DNA of 64,000 bases from an uncultured Rickettsiales bacterium (lineage in GTDB: Bacteria; Pseudomonadota; Alphaproteobacteria; UBA8366), in the NCBI GenBank assembly GCA_913046825.1, contig CAJWTF010000002.1, positions 1 to 64,000 of the forward strand, written 5' to 3'. Below, in pieces: positions 1-10,643 of this stretch (the first letter of the stretch is position 1; every line of letters starts with the position of its first letter). Below the pieces are notes generated by a model. The model was not told where the DNA came from. It worked only from the letters and a program-made list of their open reading frames with translations, and made no database searches. Made by a program: the position numbers and the translations under genes.

Positions 1-83
1 TCTCTGGCTAGGAACTCGATCCGCCCGCGTTCAAGGCCGCCCCGCGTGAAGAACAGCTCATCCGTTTTTGTCAGATCGGTCAT
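1..83 (-). CDS. tldD: Metalloprotease TldD, N-terminal fragment (runs off the window)
   Basis: The minus strand from the ATG at 83 encodes 27 residues beginning MTDLTKTDELFFTRGGLE before the window edge. A short acidic lead followed by LFF-TR-GL and an arginine- and acid-rich helix is how alphaproteobacterial TldD proteins begin. TldD acts with TldE/PmbA as a cytoplasmic metalloprotease. tldD divergent from coxB is a common alphaproteobacterial arrangement, which supports the call. Only the extreme N-terminus is visible and no catalytic motif is included, so the name rests on this short match and the context. Confidence 0.6.
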   Translation of the reverse strand, partial: MTDLTKTDELFFTRGGLERGRIEFLAR

Positions 84-529
84 GCCGAATTATCCATATC
101 ATGTTGCCCAAATTAAGCGACCAGTGCGTTAGCAGGAGAAAGAACCAACTGGATACTGTCTTAGACGGACAGTAGCACAGTCGGGTCAGTCATACTTCGA
201 AACGCATATGATCGTCGAGTTCACTCGATAACAGGTGTACATTATAAAATTTTCGGACTGACGGCACGTTTATTATTGCCAACAGAGGATGCCGTGGAAA
301 ATCACTATCATCTCCTAAGGCGTGGCAATTCAATTGTTTTTGCGACATAGTGTCGCGATGACCGCTATGTCCTGGTACGACTGATATAAAAGCAGGCCAT
401 TGCGTGTCGATAGTTATTGCCACAGGTGGGTTTGACCGTAGACTGTAGTATGTCTGCGTTAGAGTTTTGAAAATACGCCGAGCGGGAATTGCGAGGGTGG
501 AGACACCCAAAAGTTGATCCTGGCGGCGG
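84..529. other. Intergenic region between tldD and coxB
   Basis: A 446-base gap between divergent genes with no convincing reading frame. It holds two short inverted repeats: ACTGTC at 155-160 with GACAGT at 168-173, and a better one at 342-356 listed separately. It probably carries the promoters of both tldD and the cytochrome oxidase operon; I could not assign -35 and -10 boxes with confidence. Confidence 0.5.
342..356. promoter_or_regulatory. Palindrome resembling a RegA/RegR/ActR box upstream of the cox operon
   Basis: GCGACA-TAG-TGTCGC is a perfect 6-bp inverted repeat with a 3-base centre. It matches the published RegR consensus GNGRCRTTNNGNCGC, as I recall it, at every defined position but one (A instead of T at position 8). 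RegA/RegR/PrrA response regulators control oxidase genes by redox state in several alphaproteobacteria. The site lies about 195 bases before coxB. The palindrome is seen directly; its binding protein is inferred and could be another regulator. Confidence 0.4.
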
Positions 530-550
530 ATGGATGTGGGAGAGTTCAGG

Positions 551-1396
551 GTGAATAGGTTTCTCGTTACTATTTCCGTCCTGTTATTGGCGATCTTCGC
601 CGGACAGGCTTGGGCTAGCGAACCAACCCCATGGCAAATGGGGCTACAACCGGCGGCCTCGCCAACGGCCGCTAAGATTGTTGAGTTGCATGACGCCCTG
701 TTGATTGTCATCACGGTCATTACGGTTTTCGTTTTAGGCCTTTTATTGTATGTCAGTGTCCGGTTCCGCGAGAGCCGCAATCCGACACCGTCGAAGACGA
801 CGCATCACGCACTGCTCGAAATTGCTTGGACCGTTGTTCCGGTCCTCATTTTAACTGCAATTGCTGTCCCGTCGATGAAGCTTTTGTATTTTGCTGACCG
901 AATTGAAGATGGCGATATGACGCTTAAAGTCGTTGGTCATCAATGGTATTGGGAATATCAGTATCCGGACCACGGCAATTTTGGGTTTGATGCTAATTTG
1001 ATACCGGAAGAGGAGTTAAAGCCGGGTCAAAAGCGTCAGATGGACACTGATAATCCAGTCGTGCTTCCGGTAGGCAAGAAAATCAGGCTGCTATTCGCCT
1101 CCGCGGATACCATTCACAATTGGTCGATGTCCTCCTTCGGGGTGAAGATCGATACCACTCCTGGCAGATTGAATGAGACGTGGGTGCAAATTGATAGGGT
1201 CGGAACTTACTATGGTTTCTGCTCAGAACTATGCGGTGTCAACCACGCCTATATGCCAATCATGGTTAAAGCGGTGCCTCCGGCGGAGTTTGATGCCTGG
1301 GTGAAGAAAGCGAAACAAGAGTTTGCGCGGGTTGATGAACCCAAAGCGCCTGCCGAAGCGACCATTAAGGTCGCAGAGCATGTATTGTCAAAGTAA
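551..1396 (+). CDS. coxB: Cytochrome c oxidase subunit II
   Basis: Subunit II of the aa3-type cytochrome c oxidase; it takes electrons from cytochrome c through the binuclear CuA centre on the periplasmic side. I chose the GTG at 551 because GGGAG lies 8 bases upstream and the product then opens with a clean signal peptide (VNRFLVTISVLLL... ending QAWA); an in-frame ATG at 530 would add seven residues. Two membrane helices follow at about residues 48-68 and 88-108. The CuA motif CSELCGVNHAYM begins near residue 224, with both cysteines, the histidine and the methionine present. At 281 residues the length is normal. It is the first gene of the oxidase operon. Confidence 0.96.
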   Translation: MNRFLVTISVLLLAIFAGQAWASEPTPWQMGLQPAASPTAAKIVELHDALLIVITVITVFVLGLLLYVSVRFRESRNPTPSKTTHHALLEIAWTVVPVLILTAIAVPSMKLLYFADRIEDGDMTLKVVGHQWYWEYQYPDHGNFGFDANLIPEEELKPGQKRQMDTDNPVVLPVGKKIRLLFASADTIHNWSMSSFGVKIDTTPGRLNETWVQIDRVGTYYGFCSELCGVNHAYMPIMVKAVPPAEFDAWVKKAKQEFARVDEPKAPAEATIKVAEHVLSK

Positions 1397-1409
1397 AGAC
1401 GAAGGATAA

Positions 1410-3035
<1,626 letters not shown>

Positions 3036-3061
3036 TGGCTATGGCGATCCGGAGGTAGATC

Positions 3062-3964
3062 TTGGCGCAAACCGCCTATCAATCGGTCTCGGGACACGGC
3101 GAAGTTCGCGACTTCTTTGCCCTGCTGAAGCCTCGTGTGATGTCGCTCGTAGTGTTTAGCGGCTTCGCTGGACTTTCGGTGGCGCCAGGCGATCTACATC
3201 CGATATTGGCGGCCGTGGCCATCCTCTGTATCGCGGTGGCATCTGGGGCTGCCGGGGCCATCAATATGTGGTACGACCGCGATATCGACGCAGTCATGGA
3301 ACGTACGCGCCAACGACCAATTCCAAGCGGGAAAGTTGAACCGTCTGAGGCTTTGGCCTTCGGTGTGATTCTCGCCTCGGGCGCGGTAATGCTCATGTTC
3401 TTGGCGACGAACGCGGTTGCGGCCGGCCTTTTGGCCGCAGCGGTGTTGTTTTATGTCTTCGTCTATACAGTGTGGCTGAAGCGCCGGACCACCCAGAACA
3501 TAGTCATTGGTGGGGCCGCCGGGGCATTCCCGCCGGCCATCGGCTGGGCAGCGGTTACCGGAGATGTCGGTATTGAGGCCGCGATTATGTTTTTGCTGAT
3601 CTTTTTTTGGACGCCGCCACATTTTTGGGCTTTGGCGCTCTACCGCAAAGATGACTACGCCGCGGCGGGCGTGCCCATGCTTCCGGTGGTCCATGGAACG
3701 CGCGAAACCAAACGCCAGATGCTGCTCTATACGATAGTGCTGGTACCCTTGAGCCTAGCACCATGTTTTTTTGGCTTCGCAGGTTGGCAAGTGTACGGTG
3801 CTGTTGCAGCGGCTCTTAGTCTTATCTTCTTGGCATTGGCGATTGCCGTTTGGCGGGATGAGAGCGACCGTTTGGCAAAGCGAATGTTCGGGTATTCGAT
3901 TTTTTATCTATTCGGATTATTCGCGATCCTTATCGCCGATAATTTCCTGATGACAGCTGTCTAA
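3062..3964 (+). CDS. ctaB: Protoheme IX farnesyltransferase (heme O synthase)
   Basis: Membrane prenyltransferase that farnesylates protoheme to heme O, the precursor of the heme A used by subunit I. The product has 300 residues with about nine hydrophobic helices. The first aspartate-rich motif NMWYDRDIDAVMERT and the second conserved loop YRKDDYAAAGVPML are typical of the UbiA/CtaB family. The start is a TTG at 3062 preceded by CGGAGG at good spacing; no ATG lies nearby in frame. It sits 26 bases after coxA, as in other alphaproteobacterial cox operons. Confidence 0.95.
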   Translation: MAQTAYQSVSGHGEVRDFFALLKPRVMSLVVFSGFAGLSVAPGDLHPILAAVAILCIAVASGAAGAINMWYDRDIDAVMERTRQRPIPSGKVEPSEALAFGVILASGAVMLMFLATNAVAAGLLAAAVLFYVFVYTVWLKRRTTQNIVIGGAAGAFPPAIGWAAVTGDVGIEAAIMFLLIFFWTPPHFWALALYRKDDYAAAGVPMLPVVHGTRETKRQMLLYTIVLVPLSLAPCFFGFAGWQVYGAVAAALSLIFLALAIAVWRDESDRLAKRMFGYSIFYLFGLFAILIADNFLMTAV

Positions 3965-3976
3965 GGGGCAAGCAGG

Positions 3977-4138
3977 ATGACAACAAAGGCCATGACGGAT
4001 TCGAACGAGCAATACGATCAGGTCAATGACATGAAGCGGCGGCAGCGGCGGAAGAATCTGGCTCTTATGGCCGTGCTTGTGGGATGGGTCATAGTTTTAT
4101 ATCTCGTGGCGATCCTTCGGATGGGCGGTGAGGGATGA
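3977..4138 (+). CDS. coxF: Small CoxF-type membrane protein of the oxidase operon
   Basis: A 53-residue protein starting at the ATG at 3977, with GCAGG just upstream. It has a polar N-terminus, a very basic stretch (KRRQRRKNLA), then one hydrophobic helix (LMAVLVGWVIVLYLVAIL) and a short tail. Its stop overlaps the ATG of ctaG (ATGA). Small single-helix proteins of this shape occupy the ctaB-ctaG gap in many alphaproteobacterial oxidase operons and are called CoxF. The position and topology support the name; the sequence family is poorly conserved, so the role in oxidase assembly is inferred. Confidence 0.75.
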   Translation: MTTKAMTDSNEQYDQVNDMKRRQRRKNLALMAVLVGWVIVLYLVAILRMGGEG

Positions 4139-4737
4139 GCGCTCTTGGACGTAAAAATCGTCGTCTTGTGGTCGTGCTCACGACCGTGGCGATGGGCATG
4201 GTCGGCATGTCCTATGCCGCCGTGCCGCTCTACGATTTGTTTTGCCGGGTCACCGGGTATGGCGGAACGACACAAATCGCAGCGGAGAAGAGCGGCTCCG
4301 TTACGCAGCGCCCTATAAAGGTGCGGTTCGATGCGATGGTGACAAATATTGATTGGGCGTTTCAGCCCGTTCAACGCCAGATCAAATTACAGGTAGGTGA
4401 AAACGCTGTTGCGTTCTACCGTGCGACCAACCAATCAAAGCAGCCTCTAACCGGCACGGCGTCGTTCAACGTGACGCCACTCAAGGTAGGAGCCTATTTC
4501 AGTAAGGTCGAATGTTTTTGTTTTACTGAACAAACCTTGTCACCCGGTCAGACGGTGGATATGCCGGTCGCGTTCTATGTCGATCCGGATATCAGCAACG
4601 ACCCGAACCTAAATGATGTTAAGACGATTACCCTTTCATATACGTTCTATCCGGTCGATAAGCCTACAAAACCGGTATTAGAGCAGCAAGTTAGTGCCAA
4701 AGCCGGGTCAATAGATAGGCAGCGGTCAATTCAATAG
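4135..4737 (+). CDS. ctaG: Cytochrome c oxidase assembly protein CtaG (Cox11 family)
   Basis: Periplasmic copper chaperone that delivers copper to the CuB site of subunit I. The 200-residue product has one N-terminal membrane anchor at about residues 8-30 and a periplasmic domain containing the copper-binding CFCF motif at about residues 127-130. The conserved end of the fold ([20 protein letters not shown], then [11 protein letters not shown]) is present. The start overlaps the stop of the small upstream gene by 4 bases, which indicates translational coupling. Confidence 0.95.
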   Translation: MSALGRKNRRLVVVLTTVAMGMVGMSYAAVPLYDLFCRVTGYGGTTQIAAEKSGSVTQRPIKVRFDAMVTNIDWAFQPVQRQIKLQVGENAVAFYRATNQSKQPLTGTASFNVTPLKVGAYFSKVECFCFTEQTLSPGQTVDMPVAFYVDPDISNDPNLNDVKTITLSYTFYPVDKPTKPVLEQQVSAKAGSIDRQRSIQ

Positions 4738-4775
4738 GAAGAAGCCTCAAGTCAGGCTTAGAGCGAGGAAACGAG

Positions 4776-5648
4776 ATGAGCGCTGCAACAGACGAACATC
4801 AAGGTCATAGCCACCCATATCACTTGGTGGATCCGAGCCCCTGGCCCGCGGTTGGTGCGCTGGCGTCCTTCTTGCTGACCTTCGGCGTTGTCCTGTACCT
4901 GCATCCAGATATGCTGGGTGAAGGTATTGAGCCCATGCTGACGTCACTTGGGGCACTCGTTTTTGCTCCCGGAGTTCTGTTGGTCATGTATACGATGTTT
5001 GTGTGGTGGCGTGACGTTATTCGAGAAGCAGAAGCCGAAGGCCATCATTCTCCGGTGGTTCAGCTCGGCCTCCGCTACGGCATGGCGCTGTTCATTTGCT
5101 CGGAAGTCATGTTTTTTGTTGCATTCTTCTGGGCATTTTTTGAATCGAGCCTCTATCCGAAGGAATTGCCGCATGACATTTTGGCGGCTGGTTTCGCGGG
5201 CGGTGTCTGGCCCCCAGTAGGGGTGGAAACGTTCGACCCCTTCGATTTGCCGCTTATGAATACGCTCATCTTGTTGCTGTCCGGCGCGACAATAACCTGG
5301 GCGCATCATGCACTTCGGGAAGGTAATCGCGACGGTCTGATTAAGGGCTTAGGCATTACGATTATACTCGGCTTATTGTTCACTGGTGTGCAAGCGTACG
5401 AATATAGCCATGCGGCGTTCGCGTTTTCTGACGGAATTTACAGCTCGACCTTCTACATGGCGACAGGATTTCACGGGTTCCATGTTATTGTTGGCACCAC
5501 TTTCCTGATTGTTTGCTATTTCCGTGCGCAGAAAGGGCATTTCACGCCTGAACAACACTTTGGTTTTGAAGCGGCGGCTTGGTATTGGCACTTCGTCGAT
5601 GTAGTCTGGTTGTTCCTGTTCTGCGCTGTCTATTGGTGGGGTGGCTGA
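4776..5648 (+). CDS. coxC: Cytochrome c oxidase subunit III
   Basis: Third core subunit of the aa3 oxidase, thought to stabilise the complex and proton uptake. It has 290 residues with about seven membrane helices. Family landmarks include [10 protein letters not shown] near the N-terminus, the glutamate-bearing [14 protein letters not shown] helix, the [11 protein letters not shown] segment, and the C-terminal [16 protein letters not shown] helix. The ATG at 4776 follows GAGGAAACGAG. It is the last clearly intact structural gene before a decayed DUF983 gene and surf1. Confidence 0.96.
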   Translation: MSAATDEHQGHSHPYHLVDPSPWPAVGALASFLLTFGVVLYLHPDMLGEGIEPMLTSLGALVFAPGVLLVMYTMFVWWRDVIREAEAEGHHSPVVQLGLRYGMALFICSEVMFFVAFFWAFFESSLYPKELPHDILAAGFAGGVWPPVGVETFDPFDLPLMNTLILLLSGATITWAHHALREGNRDGLIKGLGITIILGLLFTGVQAYEYSHAAFAFSDGIYSSTFYMATGFHGFHVIVGTTFLIVCYFRAQKGHFTPEQHFGFEAAAWYWHFVDVVWLFLFCAVYWWGG

Positions 5649-5673
5649 TTAGGGAGATTGGGATTCGACGGGC

Positions 5674-6061
5674 ATGAAACAGAGTTGTCCGTCCGTCAGC
5701 CCCTTTTCGGCCGGATTGAGATGCAGCTGCCCGTGTTGCGGGATTGGGTGACTTTTCCGGAGTTTGCTGACGGTTGAACGGCAACTCTGATATTTGCAGC
5801 CTGCATTTGGAGGCGGAAGACAGCGGCGACGGGCAAGCTGTTTTCGTGGTGTTCGTAACAGGACCGCTCGTCGTCGGTCCAGCAGTTTGGCTTGAGATGT
5901 CGTTCGCGCCAACTTATTGGCTCTATTGGGCAACATAGCCGCCTTTCGTTGTTGTCGGATCAATTGCACTTATCCGACAGTTTAAGGCGACACTAATTGC
6001 GCTACAATTCCGCCATAAGGCCGGTGATACCGAATTGAATTCGTTGGATCCAAAGGATTAG
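5674..6061 (+). pseudogene. Decayed DUF983 family gene in the cox operon
   Basis: DUF983 genes normally lie between coxC and surf1. From the ATG at 5674 the frame encodes a double-cysteine N-terminus (LRCSCPCCGIG), then meets TGA at 5749-5751. After a frameshift near 5780 the rest of the family is recognisable: EAEDSGDGQAVFVVFV, LVVGPAVWLEMSF, then an in-frame TAG at 5936-5938, then SIALIRQFKATLIALQFRHK and a terminal TAG at 6059-6061. The gene therefore carries one frameshift and two or more internal stops and cannot yield a full product. DUF983 proteins are small two-helix membrane proteins of unproven role in oxidase biogenesis. Confidence 0.85.
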
Positions 6062-6062
6062 C

Positions 6063-6770
6063 ATGAGTTTTCGACCAAAACTATGGCCGACCTTGTTCAC
6101 TGTTCCGGCATTGATCGCGTTGGTCTTCCTCGGTAGTTGGCAGGTCAATCGTCTGCATTGGAAAGATACGCTGATCGAACGACTGCAGGAGCGCGGCACG
6201 GAGGCCCCGGTCGCGCTTCCAACACGGATCGCCAATGTCGAAGCCTATGAGTTTCGACGTGTTTCGGTGACAGGTGAATATCTGCACGACAAGGAATTTT
6301 ATGTCATTAACAGGTCGCTCAACGGGAAGCCCGGACTGAACATCGTCACATTGCTGAAGCGCGCCGACGACGGCGGTCACATTTTGATTAATCGAGGTTG
6401 GGTGCCATTCGAGAAGCGTGACCCTCAGACTCGTCTCAAGGGACAGGTGAAGGGCAACATCATTGTCGAAGGCATCGTTCGCTTGGCGAAGGGGCCGGCA
6501 ATGTTCACGCCTAAGAACGAACCCCACAACAACACCTGGTTTTATATCGATCCGTCGAGCATGACCGCCACGGCTGGCTTACCGCCATTGCAAGGTTATT
6601 ACATACTTGCTGCCAACAAATCACCGGGTGGTGTTCCGGTGGGGCATCAATGGCGCGTCGACCTGCCCAACAATCATTTGCATTATGCAATCACTTGGTT
6701 CGCCTTGGCCTTCGGTCTTCTGGTCATCTATATCGTCTATCACCGACAGACGAAAAACAGGCCCGACTAA
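6063..6770 (+). CDS. surf1: SURF1 family cytochrome oxidase assembly protein
   Basis: Assembly factor involved in placing heme A in subunit I. The 235-residue product has the SURF1 layout: an N-terminal helix (about residues 10-28, LFTVPALIALVFLGSWQVNRL), a soluble periplasmic domain with INRGWVPFEKRDPQ, and a C-terminal helix (HLHYAITWFALAFGLLVIYI). The ATG at 6063 falls one base after the stop of the DUF983 remnant. The M32 peptidase starts one base after its stop, so they probably share a transcript. Confidence 0.93.
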   Translation: MSFRPKLWPTLFTVPALIALVFLGSWQVNRLHWKDTLIERLQERGTEAPVALPTRIANVEAYEFRRVSVTGEYLHDKEFYVINRSLNGKPGLNIVTLLKRADDGGHILINRGWVPFEKRDPQTRLKGQVKGNIIVEGIVRLAKGPAMFTPKNEPHNNTWFYIDPSSMTATAGLPPLQGYYILAANKSPGGVPVGHQWRVDLPNNHLHYAITWFALAFGLLVIYIVYHRQTKNRPD

Positions 6771-6771
6771 C

Positions 6772-8274
6772 ATGACAGCAGCATACGCTGACTTGGAAAA
6801 GCGGTTTAACCGATTATCCCTGTTGAGCGAATCTATCGGCATGCTGAATTGGGACATGTCAGTCATGATGCCGCCCGATAGCAGCACGGCCCGGGGCCAA
6901 CAAATCACGGCGCTTAAGCTCATATCCCACGAAATGATGACGGACCCAGGGTTGGCGGATGCGCTTGACGCAGCTGAAAGTGATATCTCTGCCTTGGATG
7001 ATTGGCAGGTGGCCAATGTGCGGCGAATGCGCCGCCGGTGGACCCATCGCACAGCTATACCTGCCGACCTTGTGGAAGCAGCGAGTAGAGCTGAGACCGC
7101 CGCTGAAACGATGTGGCGGACGGCGCGACCTCAAAACGATTTTCCAAAAATTTTGCCCTATCTCACAGAATTACTAAATTTGGGGCGGCAAGTCGCACAA
7201 GCCAAATCGGAAGCCCTTGGTGTTCCGCCATATGAAGCCCTAATGGATTTATATGAGCCAGGCGCCACGACCGATCAGGTCGACGAAATCTTCGATGATT
7301 ATGCTGCTTTCCTGCCTGAATTTCTGGAGAAGGTTCTGGCTCGGCAGGCGATGGGACCGACACCCGTCATACCGGATGGACCATTTCCCACACACCTCCA
7401 AGAGACGCTATGCCGCCGCTTGGCGGAAGCGGTCGGATTTGATTTCGGGACGGGCCGGCTGGATACAACGTTGCATCCATTTTCGGGTGGCATCCCGGAA
7501 GATAGTCGGATCACGACGCGCTATGACGAAGACGACTTCACGTCGGCGATGATGGCGGTCCTGCACGAAACTGGTCACGCCATGTACGAGCGTGGGCGCC
7601 CCGCCGCCTGGCGATATCAACCGGTGGGCGAGACGCCGGGTCTGGGCATGCACGAGAGCCAATCTTTGATAGTAGAGATGCAGGCGAGCCGATCACGAGA
7701 ATTCATCGAATGGGTAGCGCCAATTGCGCGTGACGTTCTTGGAGGCCAGGGGCCCAAATGGTCATCGGACAACCTCTATCGATTGTCGACCTGGGTCTCG
7801 CGCAGCTTTATTCGTGTCGATGCAGACGAAGTGACGTATCCCGCTCACGTCATTTTGCGATATCGGTTAGAGCGCGCGATGATCGACGGTGACTTAGCAG
7901 CCAAAGAGCTGCCGGTCGCGTGGGCCGACGGCCTAAAACAGCTCCTCGGTGTCGCTCCGACGGACGATAGAAAGGGTTGTTTACAGGATATTCATTGGTA
8001 CTGCGGTATGTGGGGATACTTTCCGACCTATACCATTGGCGCGATGGCGGCGGCACAATTGTTTGCAACGGCGAAGCATGAAGAGACCGGTATAGAAGCG
8101 GGGTTAGCGGCGGGCGATTTTGCACCTTTAATGCGCTGGTTGCGCGAAAAGGTTCATGGTTTGGGGGCGCGCTATACGACGAATGAAATTCTCGAAAAGG
8201 CGACTGGCCGCGACTTGGATCCATCGGCTTTTAAGACCCATCTAAACACTCGCTATTTGGAAAACACCCAATGA
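6772..8274 (+). CDS. Carboxypeptidase Taq family (M32) metallocarboxypeptidase
   Basis: Cytoplasmic zinc carboxypeptidase that removes C-terminal residues with broad specificity. The ATG at 6772 gives 500 residues, the usual family length; an upstream in-frame extension overlaps surf1 and has no family similarity. The zinc motif HETGH lies at about residues 265-269 and the third ligand glutamate in GMHESQS at about 295. The helix-rich ends, including YFPTYTIGAMAAAQLF, are typical of M32. Its TGA overlaps the ATG of the decayed mscS gene. Confidence 0.93.
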   Translation: MTAAYADLEKRFNRLSLLSESIGMLNWDMSVMMPPDSSTARGQQITALKLISHEMMTDPGLADALDAAESDISALDDWQVANVRRMRRRWTHRTAIPADLVEAASRAETAAETMWRTARPQNDFPKILPYLTELLNLGRQVAQAKSEALGVPPYEALMDLYEPGATTDQVDEIFDDYAAFLPEFLEKVLARQAMGPTPVIPDGPFPTHLQETLCRRLAEAVGFDFGTGRLDTTLHPFSGGIPEDSRITTRYDEDDFTSAMMAVLHETGHAMYERGRPAAWRYQPVGETPGLGMHESQSLIVEMQASRSREFIEWVAPIARDVLGGQGPKWSSDNLYRLSTWVSRSFIRVDADEVTYPAHVILRYRLERAMIDGDLAAKELPVAWADGLKQLLGVAPTDDRKGCLQDIHWYCGMWGYFPTYTIGAMAAAQLFATAKHEETGIEAGLAAGDFAPLMRWLREKVHGLGARYTTNEILEKATGRDLDPSAFKTHLNTRYLENTQ

Positions 8275-9119
8275 ACGACACTATCACAGGTATGTAAAAA
8301 TTCATCGACGCCATCATCGAGATAACTGCAAATTATGGAATGGATCTCGCCCAAGCGATCATCATACTGATCGTTGTTTATTGGCTCTCTGGCGCCCTAA
8401 GCAAGGCGACCCGCCGTTGGCTCGAACGCTTCGAACGCTTCGAACGCGTCGATAGCACGGACGCCGCTATTCGCAAACGTCGTGCGTTATGTTGCTATTA
8501 TGATCACTCACGTTGTGGTCTTGGCAAGATTCGGTGTGCAGACGACGAGTATCATCGCCGTACTTGATGCCTCCGGACACTCGATTGGTTTAGCTCTCCA
8601 AGGCACGCCGCAGAATATTGCCTATGGCATCATGCTGTTATTGCTTCGGCCGTTTAAGGTTGGTGACGTTATCGTTGCCGCCGGCAAGATGGGTAAAGTG
8701 GCCGAAATAAGCCTATTCAGTAATGAATTCAAAACACCAGATGTTATCTGCATAATCTTACCCAATGGTTCCGTTTGGGGAGCGTCGTTGACGAATTAAT
8801 CACGCAACCCCACGCGTCGAATCGATATTGTGGTGAGTATTTCCTAAAACGACAATTTCGATAAGGCATGCGAAGTCCTCCTCAGCCTCATGACCGGCGA
8901 TGATCGTGTGTTGAAGAACCCGGCGCCGAAGACAATGGTCGCTCGTGGCTTGGGTGCCAGTCCAGCGGATATCAAGATGCGCTGCTGGCAAATAGCGGCG
9001 ATTATTGCGGTACACTCTTGCATCTAAATCAGTCTGCGAAAGTGCAGATCGAAGCGGCGGGATGCAGCATTCCTTATCCGCAACACGATGTGCATGTGAT
9101 TGCGCAGGGCGACGCCTAA
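8271..9119 (+). pseudogene. mscS: Decayed small-conductance mechanosensitive channel gene (MscS family)
   Basis: Pieces of an MscS protein follow one another in shifting frames. The ATG at 8271 is closed by TAA at 8295-8297; the same frame goes on with the first helix (DLAQAIIILIVVYWLSGALS) and a tandem ERF repeat. After a frameshift near 8476 the pore helix and beta domain appear (LDASGHSIGLALQG, RPFKVGDVI, ILPNGSVWG). Stops at 8797 and about 8845 follow, then TRRIDIVV and DRVLKNPAP. A second frameshift leads to the C-terminal GCSIPYPQHDVHVI. With two frameshifts and at least three stops it cannot make a working channel. Confidence 0.88.
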
Positions 9120-9236
9120 GACACGAACGACAAGCGAATACGGACCACCGCGCGATCAGAGTCCTGCACGGTGGCCGCGCTTGCCTGTATTTGGTGCGAG
9201 AGATAGGTTAGTGCGTCACGCGGGAGCAGAAAAAAA

Positions 9237-10643
9237 GTGCGATACGTTAGTACACGCGGCCTAGCGCCAATTTTAGAATTCGATGAAGTCTTGTTGGCTG
9301 GACTGGCTAGCGATGGCGGTCTCTACCTGCCGGAATCGTGGCCTCATTTTGATGCTGACGACATTCGTGCCATGCAAGGCATGAGCTATGCCGAGATGGC
9401 TGTCCGGGTAATGATGCCTTTTCTTGGCGGTTGTATCGACAAAGATGCCTTCGTGTCGATGGTCGAGGACAGTTATCGCAATTTCACTCACAGTGCGGTG
9501 GCGCCGCTCAAACAGCTCGACTCCGACATTTGGTTGATGGAGCTGTTTCATGGCCCGACCTTGGCGTTCAAGGACTACCCAATGCAATTGCTTGGTAGGC
9601 TGTTCGATCATGTACTGACCTGTCGGGGAGAGCGGGTGACGATTGTCGGAGCAACCTCTGGCGATACGGGGTCAGCGGCCATTGAAGCCTGCCGAGACCG
9701 AGACGCTATCGATATCTTCATCCTATATCCGCACGGCCGGGTTTCCGAAGTCCAGCGCCGCCAGATGACGACAGTGCCATCCGCCAACGCGCATTGCATA
9801 GCGGTTGAAGGGACATTTGACGATTGCCAAGATTTAGTAAAGGCGATGTTTGCTGACACACAATTCCGGGAATCCGCGCGTTTGTCGGCGGTCAATTCGA
9901 TCAACTGGGCGCGGATCGCGGCCCAGATCGTCTATTACTTTCACGCCGCCGTTTCCATCGGCGCGCCGGATCGGCCCGTTTCCTTCGCGGTGCCAACTGG
10001 TAATTTCGGCAATGTATTTGCTGCGTATGCGGCCAAGGCCTGCGGTTTGCCGGTGGACCAGCTGATTATCGGCACCAACAGCAACGATATCCTTACCCGT
10101 TTCTTTGAGACCGGAACCTTGGCCAAGGGAGACGTACATCAATCGATCTCGCCGAGTATGGATATCCAAGTCTCCAGCAATTTCGAGCGCTTCATGTTCG
10201 ACCTCTATGGTCGCGATGGCGCCGCTCTTTCCACCGCCATGGCGCAATTTCGCAAGGATGGCACGCTCAGCGTCGGCGATAACCTACACCGCAGTGCGCG
10301 GGAGACAATTTCGGCTGGGCGCCTCAACGATACGGAGACCATGGTTGAAATGAAACGCCAATTGACGTCGACCGGCGAGTTGATCGACCCGCATACCGCT
10401 ATCGGTATCGCGGCGGGGAGGGCGCAAATGCGCCAAGGTGGCGCACCCGTCGTCGCGCAGGCGGCGGCGCATCCGGCGAAGTTCCCGGACGCGGTCGAGA
10501 CGGCAACCGGAGTGCGACCGGCATTACCCCCGCATCTTGCCGATTTACTTGATCACCCAGAACATTTTGATGTGCTGCCAAATGATCTGGACGTGATCCA
10601 AGCGCATGTGCGCCAGCATATTTCATCGCGAGGTGCGGCATGA
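9237..10643 (+). CDS. thrC: Threonine synthase
   Basis: PLP enzyme converting O-phosphohomoserine to threonine, the last step of threonine synthesis. The 468-residue product opens with the family start RYVSTRGLAP and carries the PLP lysine in LAFKDYPMQLLGR at about residue 112. VGATSGDTGSAAIEACR and VPTGNFGNVFAAYAAK form the phosphate-binding regions. The start is a GTG at 9237 after CGGGAGCAG. Its end overlaps the ATG of the M16 peptidase by 4 bases. thrB lies at 16.5 kb and ilvA at 51.3 kb in the same window. Confidence 0.96.
   Translation: MRYVSTRGLAPILEFDEVLLAGLASDGGLYLPESWPHFDADDIRAMQGMSYAEMAVRVMMPFLGGCIDKDAFVSMVEDSYRNFTHSAVAPLKQLDSDIWLMELFHGPTLAFKDYPMQLLGRLFDHVLTCRGERVTIVGATSGDTGSAAIEACRDRDAIDIFILYPHGRVSEVQRRQMTTVPSANAHCIAVEGTFDDCQDLVKAMFADTQFRESARLSAVNSINWARIAAQIVYYFHAAVSIGAPDRPVSFAVPTGNFGNVFAAYAAKACGLPVDQLIIGTNSNDILTRFFETGTLAKGDVHQSISPSMDIQVSSNFERFMFDLYGRDGAALSTAMAQFRKDGTLSVGDNLHRSARETISAGRLNDTETMVEMKRQLTSTGELIDPHTAIGIAAGRAQMRQGGAPVVAQAAAHPAKFPDAVETATGVRPALPPHLADLLDHPEHFDVLPNDLDVIQAHVRQHISSRGAA

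Noticed and set aside
530..550. ATG at 530 as the coxB start
   Set aside because: In frame, but the GTG at 551 has a better-placed GGGAG and gives a proper signal peptide at the very N-terminus.
190..780. A 196-codon open frame on the minus strand across the tldD-coxB gap and the coxB start
   Set aside because: Its residue composition has no protein-like pattern and it overlaps the signal peptide and first helix of coxB; no family is recognisable.
8420..8452. Tandem 9-base repeat (CTTCGAACG-like, three copies) as a regulatory repeat
   Set aside because: It encodes an ERF repeat inside the decayed mscS gene and is most simply a coding slip product.
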